Assembly: GCA_026686845.1 (NCBI GenBank)
Contig: JAIVEN010000013.1
Span: 5,228,001-5,292,000 of the forward strand
DNA: 64,000 bases
DNA from: Adenanthera pavonina
Taxonomy: Eukaryota; Streptophyta; Magnoliopsida; Fabales; Fabaceae
Direction of reading: 5' to 3'
Position 1 is the first letter of the stretch; each line of letters starts with the position of its first letter. Shown here one piece after another: positions 51,667 to 63,804 of the stretch. The translations under genes were made by a program, and so were the position numbers. Under the pieces are notes generated by a model. That model was given only the letters and a program-made list of their open reading frames with translations. It made no database searches and was not told the DNA's origin.

Positions 51667-52759
51667 TATCTTCTAAGGGTTTAGGTGAACTGTACATGTA
51701 TTTGTGTGTGTGTGAGACAAGTTAGTTTAAGTCTAGAAAATAAAGACTCATTGCGTAGTGTTCTTGTGTTTACTTATTAGTAGCTACATATATAGAGAAT
51801 TTCTCCGTGAGAACTAGATAAATAACAGCAAAATAGTTATATTGCAAAGGCTTTTATAATCTCTTTCTTATTGTCGCAACTAAAAAATGGTCATTGTCTG
51901 CAGAAATGGAATGTTTATGCGTTTTCTTCAATCTCATTCCAAAAATATGCAATGTTTCCAATTTTCCACATTTTAGCTTCTGATCAATAGCTCTAAACTT
52001 CTAATATACAAAACCTAATGTTAAAACTAGATGTAACAAATTATCGCATGGTTATTAGTTAATTACTGGAGGTTTTATTTATTTATTTTCGATCTATCAT
52101 TTTCTGAAAATCTTTTCATTTCTAATTTCATATACTCATAAAGTGAACTAGCTAGTGAAGGAATTCATCTTTTGGAAAGAGTATTTTTGCCTCATATTGT
52201 TACACATCTTTAATCATACATATTATTATAGGAAATATCATTGATATTCTCCATCAGCTATGTTATTGCATCAGGTAGTCCAACTTTGGAACTCGCTTAT
52301 AAAGAACCAGAAAATGTTTTATTTGACAAGAAAGTAGATTTACTAATACTTTCAGTAAATTAATCAAGGGGTGATAAAAATTTCAATTGTATGTAATATC
52401 ACAAAAGATTAGTTTTATAGATTTTTTTGGGTGTAAAGGTTTTTTAGAATTTGGTATCAACACACATACACACACATATAAAGTAAATTAAGAATACAAA
52501 AAACTCTTTACACAAAAAAAAGAGAGTAAAGAACCCTGCGTTTATATGTTAAAGAAAGAACATTTTGGATAACTACAACGAATTGTTTATTTATCCTTGA
52601 TTTTTGACTCGTGTAATGTATGAGAAAGTATAAATAGATGAACTATGGAGTTTAAAACAAGACATATAAATAATATCACAATACTAGTCATAAATAATTT
52701 TTTTTCCAAATTGACTTCATATAGGATTTATATTATAGTAATAGATTAATAAAATTTTA
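51667..52759. other. AT-rich intergenic DNA, nothing recognised
   Basis: No coding frame or RNA gene could be supported. It has short homopolymer and CA-rich stretches only. Confidence 0.3.
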
Positions 52760-53029
52760 CTCCCTCTGGTCCTAAATATGAGTCTTTTATATTGTTCCTA
52801 AATATATATATATGATCATTTTCGGAATACGAGATAATATTTATTATATATTTCTAAAAAATACTCTTATTTAATTCATCCCATAGAGAAAGAAAAAAAG
52901 ATTAAATAAAAATAATTTTAAAAAAATATTGTGATTTTTAAAAAAATTAAGATAATTAATTAATTTTAACTTCTATTCTTAATATGTGTGATTCGATTAA
53001 AAAAATCATATATTAAGAACTAAAGTGGG
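52760..53029. mobile_element. Stowaway-type MITE, 270 bp, upstream of the MADS-box gene
   Basis: The left end is CTCCCTCTGGTCC and the right end GAACTAAAGTGGG, with TA on each side (52758-52759 and 53030-53031). The interior matches the 29853 and 32350 copies (GAGATAATATTTATTATATAT, TGTGTGATTCGATTAAAA). It sits about 600 bp before the MADS TATA box and so lies in that gene's upstream region. Confidence 0.75.
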
Positions 53030-53617
53030 TATTATTTTACTGGTTTCACTTTCCCCCATTAATTAATCTTGTTTTTTCTATGGGAAAATACAAGATCATG
53101 CTTTTTTAGTAAACTAGATGTAAGTCTCATGTATTGTTTTTAAATGTGAGAAATAAACTTGATTAATCTTTCTTTTTTTTTTTGGTAAAAAAACTTAATT
53201 GTTCATGATTTATGAATAATATGATTTGTTCTAAATTTTATATCATTTTGATATATTGATTGATATTGATGATATATTCATGATTTCATGGAATTTATAT
53301 ATATGTATATTTTCAAGTAACGGTTGATTTTTATTCATATATATATATATATATAATATGTATAATAATAAAATTAAACAGCCTAATTATGGCCACCATT
53401 TCTTAACATTTAAAGTTCCTGCCATATTAAACTAAAATCCACCCCTAATTATAACATTAAATCCAATGCCATAATAACCATTATCAGAGAAATTTAAGAA
53501 AAATCTGAACCCAGAAAAAATATGAATGTAACTATAATATTTGTAATAATTACTGACACCTAATTAAAACATTGGTTTTTCTTACCAAACCACTGTATTG
53601 AACCCTTCCACAAGGCC

Positions 53618-53624
53618 TATAAAT
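53618..53624 (+). promoter_or_regulatory. TATA box of the MADS-box gene
   Basis: TATAAAT lies 129 bp upstream of the chosen start codon. The ATG-like start of the longer open frame at 53624 overlaps this box and would not be in the mRNA, which supports the downstream ATG at 53747. Confidence 0.65.
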
Positions 53625-53746
53625 TGACCCCTTCTCCAACCCCTTTCTGTGTGCCATTCAAACACAGCTTCTTTCTTTTCCCTTCATTCTCTTTCTGTCA
53701 CTCTCAAGTCTTCTTGTTGCTTCTGAATTTGCAGGTCATTTCATCC

Positions 53747-54547
53747 ATGTCAGCCTCAAATGCAGGGAGGAGGAGGAGTAGGGGTCGCCAGAAGATTGAG
53801 ATGAAGAAGATGGAAAATGAGAGTAACCTGCAAGTGACCTTCTCGAAGCGTCGAGCTGGTCTCTTCAAGAAGGCCAGTGAGCTTTGTACTCTCTGCGGCG
53901 CTGAGGTTGCCCTAATTGTATTCTCTCCTGGCGACAAGGCCTTCTCGTTCGGCCATCCAAGTGTTGATGTTGTCGTGGACCGCTTCCTGAACGGTGGCGT
54001 GCCACAACCTCCGTCGGCTTCCATGCAAATCATGGAGGCCCACCGGAGTGCCAACGTCCGGGAGCTCAACGCTCAGCTCACTCGCCTCACAGAAGAGCTC
54101 GAGAGGGAGAAGAAGCGAGGTGAAGAACTCAACAGGAGGAGGAAGGAGATGGAGGCGAAGTGCTGGTGGTATCGACCAATTGATACTCTTACAAGGGATC
54201 AGCTTGTGATCTTGAAGGCGCGCATGGAGGAGGTGAAGAAGACTCTCTCACGCCGAGCTGATCGTGTTCTGATCAACATTGCTGCAAAGGCTAACCAGTC
54301 TCAGTTCTATGTTGGCAGCTCCTCCTCCCGCCAGCTGCCGCCACCACCCATGATGGCAGCTCCACCAGCTCAGACGTTTGCTCCCCCTCCCCCGCAGCCA
54401 CTCCCTCAGCTACCTCCGTCACAGCCTCCGATGCCTCAGCATCAGATGTTCGATGGAAACATGAAGCTGTCGCAGCTACCGGTGCCACCCCAAGGGTTTC
54501 AGCCGTATCAGAACATGGGAGGGTACGGCGGACCAGGATACTACTGA
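53747..54547 (+). CDS. Type I (M-alpha) MADS-box transcription factor, AGL62-like
   Basis: One uninterrupted exon of 266 codons. Residues about 12-70 are a MADS DNA-binding and dimerisation domain of the M-alpha class: [20 protein letters not shown], then [20 protein letters not shown], then [16 protein letters not shown]. This wording is closest, from memory, to AGL62 of Arabidopsis, a nuclear factor that restrains endosperm cellularisation through dimers with other type I MADS proteins. Residues about 100-135 and 150-172 are charged and likely coiled coil. About 196-232 are proline/glutamine-rich ([13 protein letters not shown]). The tail is Gly/Tyr-rich, ending GGPGYY. Lack of introns is normal for M-alpha genes, which lack the K domain of type II proteins. 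The start was chosen by the TATA position and the family N terminus. The frame is intact, so the gene is probably functional. Orthology to AGL62 rather than AGL61/AGL28/AGL23 relatives is not settled. Confidence 0.93.
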   Translation: MSASNAGRRRSRGRQKIEMKKMENESNLQVTFSKRRAGLFKKASELCTLCGAEVALIVFSPGDKAFSFGHPSVDVVVDRFLNGGVPQPPSASMQIMEAHRSANVRELNAQLTRLTEELEREKKRGEELNRRRKEMEAKCWWYRPIDTLTRDQLVILKARMEEVKKTLSRRADRVLINIAAKANQSQFYVGSSSSRQLPPPPMMAAPPAQTFAPPPPQPLPQLPPSQPPMPQHQMFDGNMKLSQLPVPPQGFQPYQNMGGYGGPGYY

Positions 54548-55918
54548 TCTGTTGAGGTCCCCCCTCGCAGGAGGATGCCCTGTTGAAGTCCAAATTTCAG
54601 TTGTTGGTTGGTCTCTTCTAGGCCATAGGTCTAGCCTTATAGGATTGGTTTGTTTCATTGTTATGTCGTTTATTCTGTGGTTCTTGATTTCTTTGCATCT
54701 GATAGGTAGTGGATGTGTTCTATCTCTGTTATTTTCGTGTCATTTCCTTCATGTTAATTTGCTGGTTTGTAATCGTGTGTTTTAATGATGATAATAATAA
54801 TAAAGGGCATTCTCTTCTACTTGTGTGTTCGCATCACTTCAAAATTCAGATGGTCATGGTCGATTAATGAATCTAATAATCTGTTGGTTCAATTGACCTT
54901 CGTGAAACTGTATAAAAATGGTCCAAAGAGGCTTAAAAATTTATAAACCACGAAACAGAAAGTGACAACACAGCTCTGAAAATTGTTAGATGAACAATTC
55001 AGACACGGGAGTACATTAAATTGGAACTTAGGATCGATATATATTCAAATGCTTGTAGGTCATACTGATATATGTATTGGAACAAAGCTTTCTTCATAGT
55101 TCAGTCTCATCAGGGTTCTACTTTTTTAATGTTCAGAAATGATAGAAGTTTTAGTTGATTTCGAATGGAGAAAAGTGTTAGTATTCAGAGATGAAGACGG
55201 AATCGTATTCTGAAATGAATCTGATCGATCTTTCATTCATGGTTTAATCCACAAAGTACAGTGACTGGTATACGAAGGAACCTGGTGCATTTTACGACGA
55301 CGCTGTGCTTCACTACACCAAGACTAAGCCACACCCTTCATATTGTTCATTACTAGTTAATAAAAAGTAGTAAAGCAACTTAGAGAACAAACGAATCCTA
55401 TATATAAATATGTATGAGGTGAATGTAAGAAGACGTCCAATATATTAAGAAGTTGGTTTCAGTGAATGAATCCTGAGTCATTTGTTTGTCCAAAATATAT
55501 GGCTTTTCTGACAAACTATGATTGTATTTGCGGCTGTATTCATTGAGAAAGAATGTTGACAATAAAAATTTTATAAGAATGATGAAAACTAAATGCATCT
55601 TGATTTGCGAAGGGAGTGGCTTTTTTCTTTTTTTGGGAGAAAGGGTGTGGAGTCAACTAACATAGAATAAACTAGAATTTTTTAGGCCTTATTCTTTGAA
55701 ACTGTTGAATGCATTATATTAATAAAATTTAAAGGTATATTCTTTTTTTTTTTCCTTCAAAAACTTAATAGAAGATGACTAATCCAGTGAATGTTGTATT
55801 TTGCAATTTTCTTGATTGAGAGTTTCAAATTAAAAGATGAAAGATAGGAGCATAAAATGTTAACATCTCTCTCTCTCTCTATATATAACTCTATGCACAC
55901 ATTAACATTGTGGCTTAT
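54548..55918. other. 3' flank of the MADS-box gene and intergenic DNA
   Basis: The likely 3' untranslated region extends to about 54800, where (AATAAT) and AATAAAG could serve for polyadenylation. The remainder shows no gene. A CT microsatellite lies at about 55867-55882. Confidence 0.4.
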
Positions 55919-57392
55919 TGTTACACCCTAGGCCTTAAAACCACAAAACGACATCAAGGACATGGCTTTCTGCAACAAGAGGCAAGACATAAATGAAAAA
56001 TGACAAGAAAGAGATACCAAGGATGAGAAAACAAGGGAGAGACTTAGAAAAAGGAGTTAAACATGACCGAAGTACTTCGAGATATGGTTGAATGATAAGA
56101 AAAATGAGGGAAACCAGTCTTCCTTATGGCGCAACAGCCTGGGAATGTTGCGCTGCGATGCCACCTGTTGTTGTCAAATGATAGCAAATTTGGTTTTTGG
56201 GAACTTTGGATAAACATATCTCTCTAATCAGATCTCTGATTAGCGTGATTCCAACACTTACAAGTCACTCTTCACCTTCTCTAACTATAGGCACCAACCT
56301 CATCTTGAAATTCTTCCGTATGGGGAATTTGGACATTCATGACTGTTGGGCCAAAACTTGACCTTGATAGCTTCCAATCCCATGCTATTGATCTTTTGGT
56401 CACCAAACCTTTTCCAACAGGTCACAATTTACACAAGAACATTGTTCAAGGAGGTGACACCCCAAGAAAACCACTCTCTTGAGTTTTGAAGCTCTTAAAC
56501 CCCAAACCTACCTAGTGGGTGACATACCTTTTTTCCATATAATACGTTGAAATTCCTAAACGATCCTGTAACTTACTCAGACTTAGCAAAATACATGTGG
56601 GCAACTAATGCCTTAAACCCCGAACTCTCAATAACAATGAATTGGGCTTAATTATGCCCGATAACACCCTAAAAACACCAAGAATTAGCATATTCAACCA
56701 CTGAGGATACAGTCTCTTTGATTAGTATACTTACAACCAAATATGTTCTAACCCAAACAATGTTGGGGTTATAAATGACAAGAGACAGTCTTTGGAAATA
56801 GGAACCCAAGCTAATGACTAGGAGGATTCACATGAATCCACATCATACATGGCATCCAATCATACCTAGACACTTAGCACAATACTAAACTAACATATAA
56901 CGTGTTTTTGGATGAGTTTATACCGATCATTAGTACTTGAATATCTCGTGCACTGGCCAAAAGAGAAACCATCTCAGTTACCATCTTGCTAGAGCTAAAA
57001 TCCTCTATTGAAAAGGGGGTATTATAAAGGAGTGAGACAAATGTACTAGTAACCAGGGGTAACAGTAAAAACAAGAAGTTTCATTGTAAAAAGGGGTTTC
57101 ACTCACAAATACGCATTACAAGTTAGGTACTTAGCTCTAGGTATGTTTATATATATATAATTACAATTATGCAATATGAGAAATGCCATGCACATAATAT
57201 GCAAAACCCACATCAATCATGGCAGGAACCATGAGTTAGTCACTACCACAAGATGGCCTCAATAAGTAGCCATCTTTCAACAACCAGTGAAGGCCAATTG
57301 CAAGCAACTACTAAGCTTACTACCACTAGTCATATATAACCTGGACAAAGGTCATTCTACTAGTATGTAGACCATGATTTCCCTTCCCCTGG

Positions 57393-57410
57393 ACCACTCA
57401 AATTAGTGGT
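57393..57410. repeat. Short stem-loop in the reverse LTR
   Basis: ACCACT and AGTGGT flank a 6-nt loop. The homologous position in the 58785 LTR is ACCACC, a 7-nt loop and GGTGGT, so the stem is kept despite sequence change. Confidence 0.55.
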
Positions 57411-57880
57411 AATTTAGGGAATGTGCATTCCTAATCCATTGCCTCCTGGCTCTTCTAGCCAAAGGAAGAGGATTTAGTGGCAGAGATATATACATATATT
57501 AACCTTACCACTTGGACACAACCCTCGCGTATCCCATTAGTGGATCGGTATATCATATGGTATCATTATCTCATAAGTCATCATCACTCAACCAACAATA
57601 TCCCAATATGTATAATAAAGTGATGATGCTCGAATGTTATGCTAACATGTCAATATCATACACAATCATTATCATTATCATCATACTAGCATAATATTAT
57701 ATGGGGATGCACAATAATAATTGTCAATATGAGTCACGATCCAATATATGTGTATGTGGCTAATTCCATTCTGATTATTATTAACTTTGTTATTAATATC
57801 ATCATTGTTACACATACTAATACTGAAGGTATAATATTCCTAGGTTAAGTTCATGTATTTCATTTATATAAACACACACA

Positions 57881-57912
57881 TAGATATAGATATAGATATA
57901 GATATAGATATA
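57881..57912. repeat. (GATATA)n microsatellite
   Basis: Five to six GATATA units inside the reverse LTR, followed by an AT run. Confidence 0.85.
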
Positions 57913-58020
57913 AATATATATATATGAATGAATACCAAATAAACTATTTTCACTTTCTTTTCATACTTTTTAAGGAATGAGGGTTTTGAGAAAACTTACT
58001 ATTTCTAACTATGATATAAG

Positions 58021-58454
58021 TAGAGTTGGCAATCCGGGCCGGCTTGCCACAGGCCGGGCCCAAATCGAGCCTAGCCAAAAGGCTCAGATTGCCAAAATGG
58101 GCTCGGGACAAGAAGCCTAAGCCCTTTTTTTTTTAAATATATTTTTTATTTTTTTAAACTTTTTTTATATTATTATCTAAATTAATACAACTAATTGTTA
58201 TTATTATTCAATAAAAATTAATATAATATTCAAATTTTACAATTTATACATTATTAATCAATAAAATAATATTTTTAAAAACATTTTAAACAAAAAAGAA
58301 AAAAAAAGAAAATGGGTCAATTGGGCTGGCTCGCCATGGGCCGGGCCAAAAAAGCCCGTGTCCTATTTGGGCTTACATATTTAAGGCCCGGTTCACCCAT
58401 TTTATCGGGTCAATCGGGCCGGCCTATCGGATTTGACCCATTTTTCTGGCTCTA
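58021..58454. mobile_element. hAT-type MITE, 434 bp, inside the reverse LTR
   Basis: The ends TAGAGTTGGCAATCCGGG and, read inward from the right, TAGAGCCAGAAAAATGGG are terminal inverted repeats. The flanks are GATATAAG (58013-58020) and AATATAAG (58455-58462), an 8-bp duplication with one change. The A/T-rich core is the reverse complement of the core of the 1385-1876 element (AATTAATACAACTAATT, AAATTTTACAATTTATA), so both belong to one family inserted in opposite orientations. Confidence 0.85.
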
Positions 58455-59639
58455 AATATAAGTAGCATATGCTAATATGAAAACTTTCAAACATATAGAA
58501 TAAATAGAATTACTTCCCTGTTACCTCGAGTTGCCACATACTCACAACATCTAGGTAGGCCAAAAGATAACCAATGACAACGTATAAGAGAAAATACAAT
58601 CAACAACAATTAATTAGCATTCGACACCAATTTAAGCCCAAACATTCAACAAGACTACCAATACAACCATTAAAATCTACCCAAAACCACATAGTGCCTA
58701 TAAGACCCAAATCCACCATGCCACTATCTAACCACTTACCACTGATTTTGCTACATCTAAACAACTTAGAGCATAGACCTTTATTGTAACACCCCTCATG
58801 TCATTTTTCTTGGCAATGTGTTTAGGACTAGAGGAAACAGAACGGAGGAAGGCTCAAGTGGAGTCTGGAAGAGCTCCACGTCGCGACGACAATCTTTCCA
58901 GTAGCATGGTTTCAGCTAAACACGGTGGAGCCGCGGTGAGGTATGCTAAGGCCGCGGCGAGATTCAAGATTTTTGTTTAAATCCGGATCATTTCAAACTA
59001 TCGAAAAGAAAGAAAACGGAGGGAGCGATGAGGAGCTGAGCTAGGGTTCATGATTTTCAGCCTTTGGAAGCTTGGATTCAAGTGGGTAAGTGTTCTCTAC
59101 TCCTCCCTCTTTAATTTGTTCGGTTGGAATTTAGGGTTTTCTGGTTTTGAAGTTGGATTTCCGGTTTGAGAAGAAATCCACCGATTGAAATGGATGAAAT
59201 GAGGTTAATGAAGTGTGTTGTAGCGTTCTTGTTGCTTGGATGTAAGTTTTGAAGGGTTTATGTGTATTTAGAGCTTAACCCTAGGTTGTTCTTGGATGAA
59301 AGTGTGAGGAATCTGAAGTGTAAGGGATTGTGTGATATTTGAATGGTCCTTAAGAGCTTAATGATGAATGAAAGGGGTGTTGGAACCTTGGGTTAGGCCT
59401 AAAGTGGTTAAACTATGATATTTGGATATTTGGATATTTGGTATATGTGGTTAATTGAGATATTGCAGTATTGTAAAGGTTGTTGGTTAACCGAGAGGGG
59501 GTTCACGCGTGTTGGACAATCCGAGAAGTTCGTGGAATTTACGTGTGTGATATTGACAACTGGAGGTAACCGGGTATTTGTTTGTGTATATTGTACTATA
59601 TGATAGTATGTATATTTATGTATATATGCATATTTCTTT

Positions 59640-59691
59640 CATACCACGATATTGATGTGTGTGTGTGCTGTTTTCTATATATCGTGGTATG
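59640..59691. repeat. 13-bp perfect inverted repeat in the 5' LTR
   Basis: CATACCACGATAT (59640-59652) and ATATCGTGGTATG (59679-59691) flank a 26-nt loop. The arms are identical to those at 44911-44966 in the solo LTR while the loop has changed in sequence and length. Confidence 0.8.
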
Positions 59692-59934
59692 CACACAGCT
59701 AGATGATGTGATGATTATGATGATGATATTGACATGAAATGATATGATGCATACATGACACTGTGATATAATGATGATGATTGTATGATTATACATAAGT
59801 ATCACCACATGACATTGTGAGTTTGTAATATATGGTGAATTGGGTGGTAGTGATGATACAATATGATATGTGATGATATGAAATATGATGATATGAGATA
59901 TGATTAGGGAGGATAAGGATGAGATTCTTGTCGC

Positions 59935-60185
59935 TAAATCCTCCCCTATGGCCAGGGGAGCCAGGCGGCAGTGGACTGCACCTTCCCTAAATCACCACCA
60001 ATTTGAGGTGGTCCAGGGGAAGGAGATCCACAGTCCGAGTACTAGTGTAACCTTTGGCCAGGTTGCATTAGTGTAAGGTGAGCTTGGCAATGTCCAGGAA
60101 TCGGTCTTCACCGACTGTTGGAAGGGAGTTACCAATATGAAATGTCCTGTTAGGACGATAGCTCGTGGTTCTAGCTATGTACGAG
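59935..60185. repeat. LTR segment missing from the solo LTR copy, rich in inverted repeats
   Basis: This block is present here and in the reverse LTR (57240-57480) but absent from the 44035 copy, where flanking text joins directly near 45250. It contains nested complementary words: GGACTG with CAGTCC, CCTTCCC with GGGAAGG, and ACCACC with GGTGGT (59994-59999 and 60007-60012). It is notably G/C-rich for this window. Confidence 0.65.
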
Positions 60186-60564
60186 GGAGACATGCATATC
60201 ATTCATTTCATATTGCATCCATGAGTTGCATGAGATATACATATATATATGTGTGTGTGGTTGTTCTCGGTTACTGAGACATTGTCTCACATCCCTCTAC
60301 CATGAACTAACCTTTCAGGTGATGGTTCTGGCACTAGTCGGGAGAAGACACAGGAGTAGTAGCGTACGTGGGAATAGCCTATGTAGTTTGTGTATTCTGA
60401 ATATATATTATGTGCCAAGTAGGATAGAAGGTTTTGTAATGGATGTGACATTATAAGGATTGTATGGATGAATGTATATAAGGCGATGTTTTAGTTATTA
60501 AGAAGTCAGTATATTGGTGTTTGTGAGCCCAGAGTGATTTTGGGCCTTGTGGTGTGTTTGAGGA

Positions 60565-62904
60565 TGTAACACCTCATACTTAGACTTATTTCCCATGTAT
60601 TAAACTATATTTAAGTCCATTAATACTTGATTAGAGACTTGATTACATAAAACAACTTAAACCAATTTATTTCATTTCGGGTACCATTCCCTTGGTCAAC
60701 TTCTTTTTACCCAGTAAACTTTGAAAATTCATAACTAAATCAAGAAAAATCATATTGATATGGTTCAAGTCTCTAAATATAGTTTAAAAGATTCTATACA
60801 TGGAAAAAATGTTGAACAGGGAAATTACTTGGCCAACTTATACAGTAAGTTCGTATTCTATGCACTGTAGCGATGGTCATTTTTGAAAATTTCTGATTCT
60901 GACCATAACTTTGAAAAATTACCATAAATCATACACAACTCCAAATTAAGTGTCTATGGAAAGATACACATGTCTAGTTTTCATACATGTAAAACACTCA
61001 TACATTGAGCATATCGAGTTGTGTACAGTACTTCGAATTCCCAACCATGTTTAGAAAAGTCTCTTGCATTCTTCCAACTTTCCAAAATACACACTAATAT
61101 ATACATAAATAGCCCTAACTTGCATTTATCTTACATGATACTCCATCAGAACCTAGAGGAACATATTAACATGGAAACATAGCATGATCATGTCCCATAA
61201 GATTTTTCATAAACTCTCATATAATAGTATCAACCTAAGTATCATTATCTTGAATATTAACTTGCTTCTCCTTGCCTTTCCTTTCTTGGGTAATCTTGCC
61301 ATAACTTGAACCTAAAATTGATTGGACATTTGGAAAGGGGTGAGATTCAAATAATCTCAGTAGCAACTACCATCATGCACACATATCATTATACATATTG
61401 CAAGTATTCATCTAAAAGTACATCAAGCATGCAATCAAATCTTTTTGACATAATTATTTTATAAAAATTTGGGCAGCACTTCCCCTTGTATTTGGACATA
61501 TCCAGGGTCACATTACCCTTCAAACAATCCAACCAACAATGCCAAATCATCATAAGATAACATTCCAAACATTAAACACATCATTCAAAGCAAGCAACAT
61601 CAATGACAATACATAAGCATAGATAGGTAAGTTAACTACCTTTGAGCTTTCCATTAATCTCCAAACTTTCCAAACCCTTTCCTTGATCTTCTAACACTCC
61701 CTTGGATCCTATAGTATCATAACATAATGCCATTAACCACTAATTATCCAATTTCATTTACAAAGTGCTCACTTGAACTAAAATTTGCACTTTGTTATCC
61801 ATCATGTATTCTTTGTACAACATACTTGTTCTAACCTATTTTGGACCCAAGGAATCCATTTTTAAGGTCAAAAACTTGAAATTCCCTTCCTATAATGAAC
61901 CCTAATTAGGCAGAAAATTACCATAAATCATAGAAAAATAACTAACCGATTAATTTGTAATCTAATGACACATTCTTGCACCTTATGGCCTATATGATAC
62001 CTTTTATGGTTTAGTTTCTTCATAGCCTCATTTTCTCTCTCAAGAACTTCCATGACTGAAACTTTTAGAGAGAGAGGAGTGAAAATAATCCATAGAACTA
62101 GCCTAACCCACAAGAGAACATAGTTTTATGGTCATAGAAGTTTACCTTGGTGTATATGACTTCAATTTTTTCCTCCTTGCTCTTCCTTTGCTCTCCAAAA
62201 ATTTTTGCTCTCTCTCACTCTCTTGGCTGCTGACCAGATGTGAAATGAAGGAAATGAAGTGCTCAAATACTTAACTCAAGTGCTTGAAGAGAGATATGAG
62301 ACAAGTAAATAGTTTAGTTAGTTTAATTAACCAATTTGAGTTACTTTTTTAAAAGCTTTTCCATAAATTCCCTCCTTATCCCTAGTCTGGTAATCTCACG
62401 CCCCTTATCCAGTTTTTTGGCCAAAAATTTTGCTCCAATAATTTATATGGACTAAAATACCCTTTAACGATTAAATTTACCTGTACCGATTAAGTATTTT
62501 TGCCAAAATTGTCATTAAATTGGTACGAGATTAACCAACCATTACTTTTGGTCCAAAATCATTATCTAGAATCAAAATATATTTTATTAACGTTCAATCA
62601 TTGTTCTTGGATCAATACTGCCTTTTCTCTGCAATCTAAATTAACTTTTATCTGGTAAAATATTAATATTAAATCCTAATCACCCAATAAATATGATTTT
62701 GATCTTAATAAATTCCATACTATATTTCATTGGGTCTAACTCATTGAGAGCTTCATTTGACTATAATTTTTCATATTTACAAAAATACCTTTAACCCGGG
62801 ACTAATTTATAATTTTTAAAACTTTCAGGTCGTCAGGTGTAATTTGCCCCAAAATTCATAAACTCTCCTTCAAAATCTTCTTGCTTCCACCAACTTAAAC
62901 TTTG

Positions 62905-62945
<41 letters not shown>

Positions 62946-63137
62946 TTTTTTTCCCTTTTTCCTTTTTCTTTTTTTTTCTAGGGACAAAATCATCATTTTC
63001 CATTTTTCCTTTCAATTGAGATAATTGATTTCTTTGTCTTATTTCATGTCAAATGGTGTATACCCGCTTTTACAAATTCTTTATAGATTTTAAAATATTG
63101 AGCCTTGAATATCCAGAAAAATTTTCAGGATATTACA
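60565..63137 (-). mobile_element. Nested solo LTR, 2573 bp
   Basis: It starts TGTAACACCTCATACTTAG and ends TTTTCAGGATATTACA, with the exact 5-bp duplication GAGGA at 60560-60564 and 63138-63142. Removing the element and one GAGGA restores text continuous with the solo LTR at about 45680-45710 (GGTGTGTTT then a diverged GAGGACCTGTAG against TAGGGCCGCTAG). Short internal similarity (GGGGTGAGATTCAAATAATCTCAGTAGC against the complement of the other LTRs' GTTACTGAGACATTGTCTCAC) suggests a distant relative lying in reverse. It has no coding sequence and contains a (TTA)n run. Confidence 0.92.
62906..62945. repeat. (TTA)n microsatellite
   Basis: About thirteen TTA units inside the nested solo LTR, followed by T-rich sequence. 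Confidence 0.9.
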
Positions 63138-63788
63138 GAGGACCTGTAGCCCGTTTGTCTAGTTGGGATTTCAAGGGGTCAAATCTTAGAGGAGTGGTTA
63201 CTTTGGGATGAAACCTCTTTAGACAAGTTAGTTTGAGGATTTTGGACCTGTATGATTAGTCTCTGAGTGGCCAGTTGCCTTTGGTGGCAATTGGGGGTGA
63301 TTAATGTGAGTTTTGGTCAATAAGTGGCTAAAATGGTGTTTGGGGTCCAGAATCTTCATACAGAGTTGGATGAGGTGAAAGTAGTGTTTATGGATAGATT
63401 GAGACTAGATTGACTTGTAGGAGTTGGAATCAAGTCAATCGGAGGTCAGAGCATAAAGTTATACACGTTAGAAGTTCACCTTGGTGTTGAGTTTTTGCTA
63501 ATATGGACATCAACAGGGGGCGCCGTGGCTCTAGTGTTCAGGCCGCGGTGCCAATGAGGCTAGAAGCGAGTACAGAACAGGGGAGGCCAGAGCCGTGGCG
63601 GTATTGTAGTGGTTGCGGCCCCAGCCCAGTTTTGGTGTGTTTGGGTCATTTCTGCTGTTTGGAAGTTTTTGGGAAGTTGTTTCGAGATGTTTGGGGTTGT
63701 GCTTTGTTGGATTTTGTATTTTTTGGTTAAGTCTGGAAGTGTTAGGAGGTAGGACGTTACAGGTGTCAAGAGGTAGGATGTTACATTT

Positions 63789-63804
63789 TGGTATTAGAGC
63801 AATG
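63789..63804 (+). other. Retrotransposon primer binding site
   Basis: TTGGTATTAGAGCAATGG lies four bases after the LTR end. It matches the usual plant initiator-tRNA-Met site (TGGTATCAGAGC) with one change. It marks the start of the internal region and so the element's plus orientation. Confidence 0.75.

Larger units (their letters stand above)
55919..58784 (-). mobile_element. Reverse-oriented long LTR, interrupted at 58785
   Basis: It starts TGTTACACCC, the complement of the GGGTGTAACA type of LTR end. Read on the minus strand it aligns with the LTRs at 44035 and 58785: GATCTCTGATTAGCGTGATT against GATCTCTGATTGACTTGATT of the 44035 copy in the same sense, and the block at 57260-57480 against 59935-60185. 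Similarity continues to 58784, where the plus-strand element begins, so the rest of this LTR should lie beyond the window. It is more diverged than the other two copies. It contains a hAT-type MITE (58021-58454) and a GATATA microsatellite. Confidence 0.7.
58785..63785 (+). mobile_element. 5' LTR of a retrotransposon that continues past the window
   Basis: It begins TGTAACACCCCTCATG and ends GGATGTTACA. Without the nested element at 60565-63137 and its duplicated 5 bp, the LTR is about 2.4 kb and matches the solo LTR at 44035-46311. It is followed at 63789 by a primer binding site resembling initiator-tRNA-Met, so this is the left LTR of an element whose body and right LTR lie beyond 64000. 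Long LTRs beginning TGTAACACCC with this primer site are typical of plant Ty3/gypsy chromoviruses; that lineage call is an inference. A small duplication (GGTAGGACGTTACA then GGTAGGATGTTACA) marks the LTR 3' end. Confidence 0.88.

Noticed and set aside
53624..53746. Longer reading of the MADS protein starting at 53624
   Set aside because: The proposed start overlaps the TATA box and so would lie upstream of the mRNA start. The added residues are hydrophobic and unlike any MADS N terminus.
53704..54593. Open frames on the minus strand opposite the MADS gene
   Set aside because: They are mirror frames of the G/C-rich coding sequence with no independent signal.
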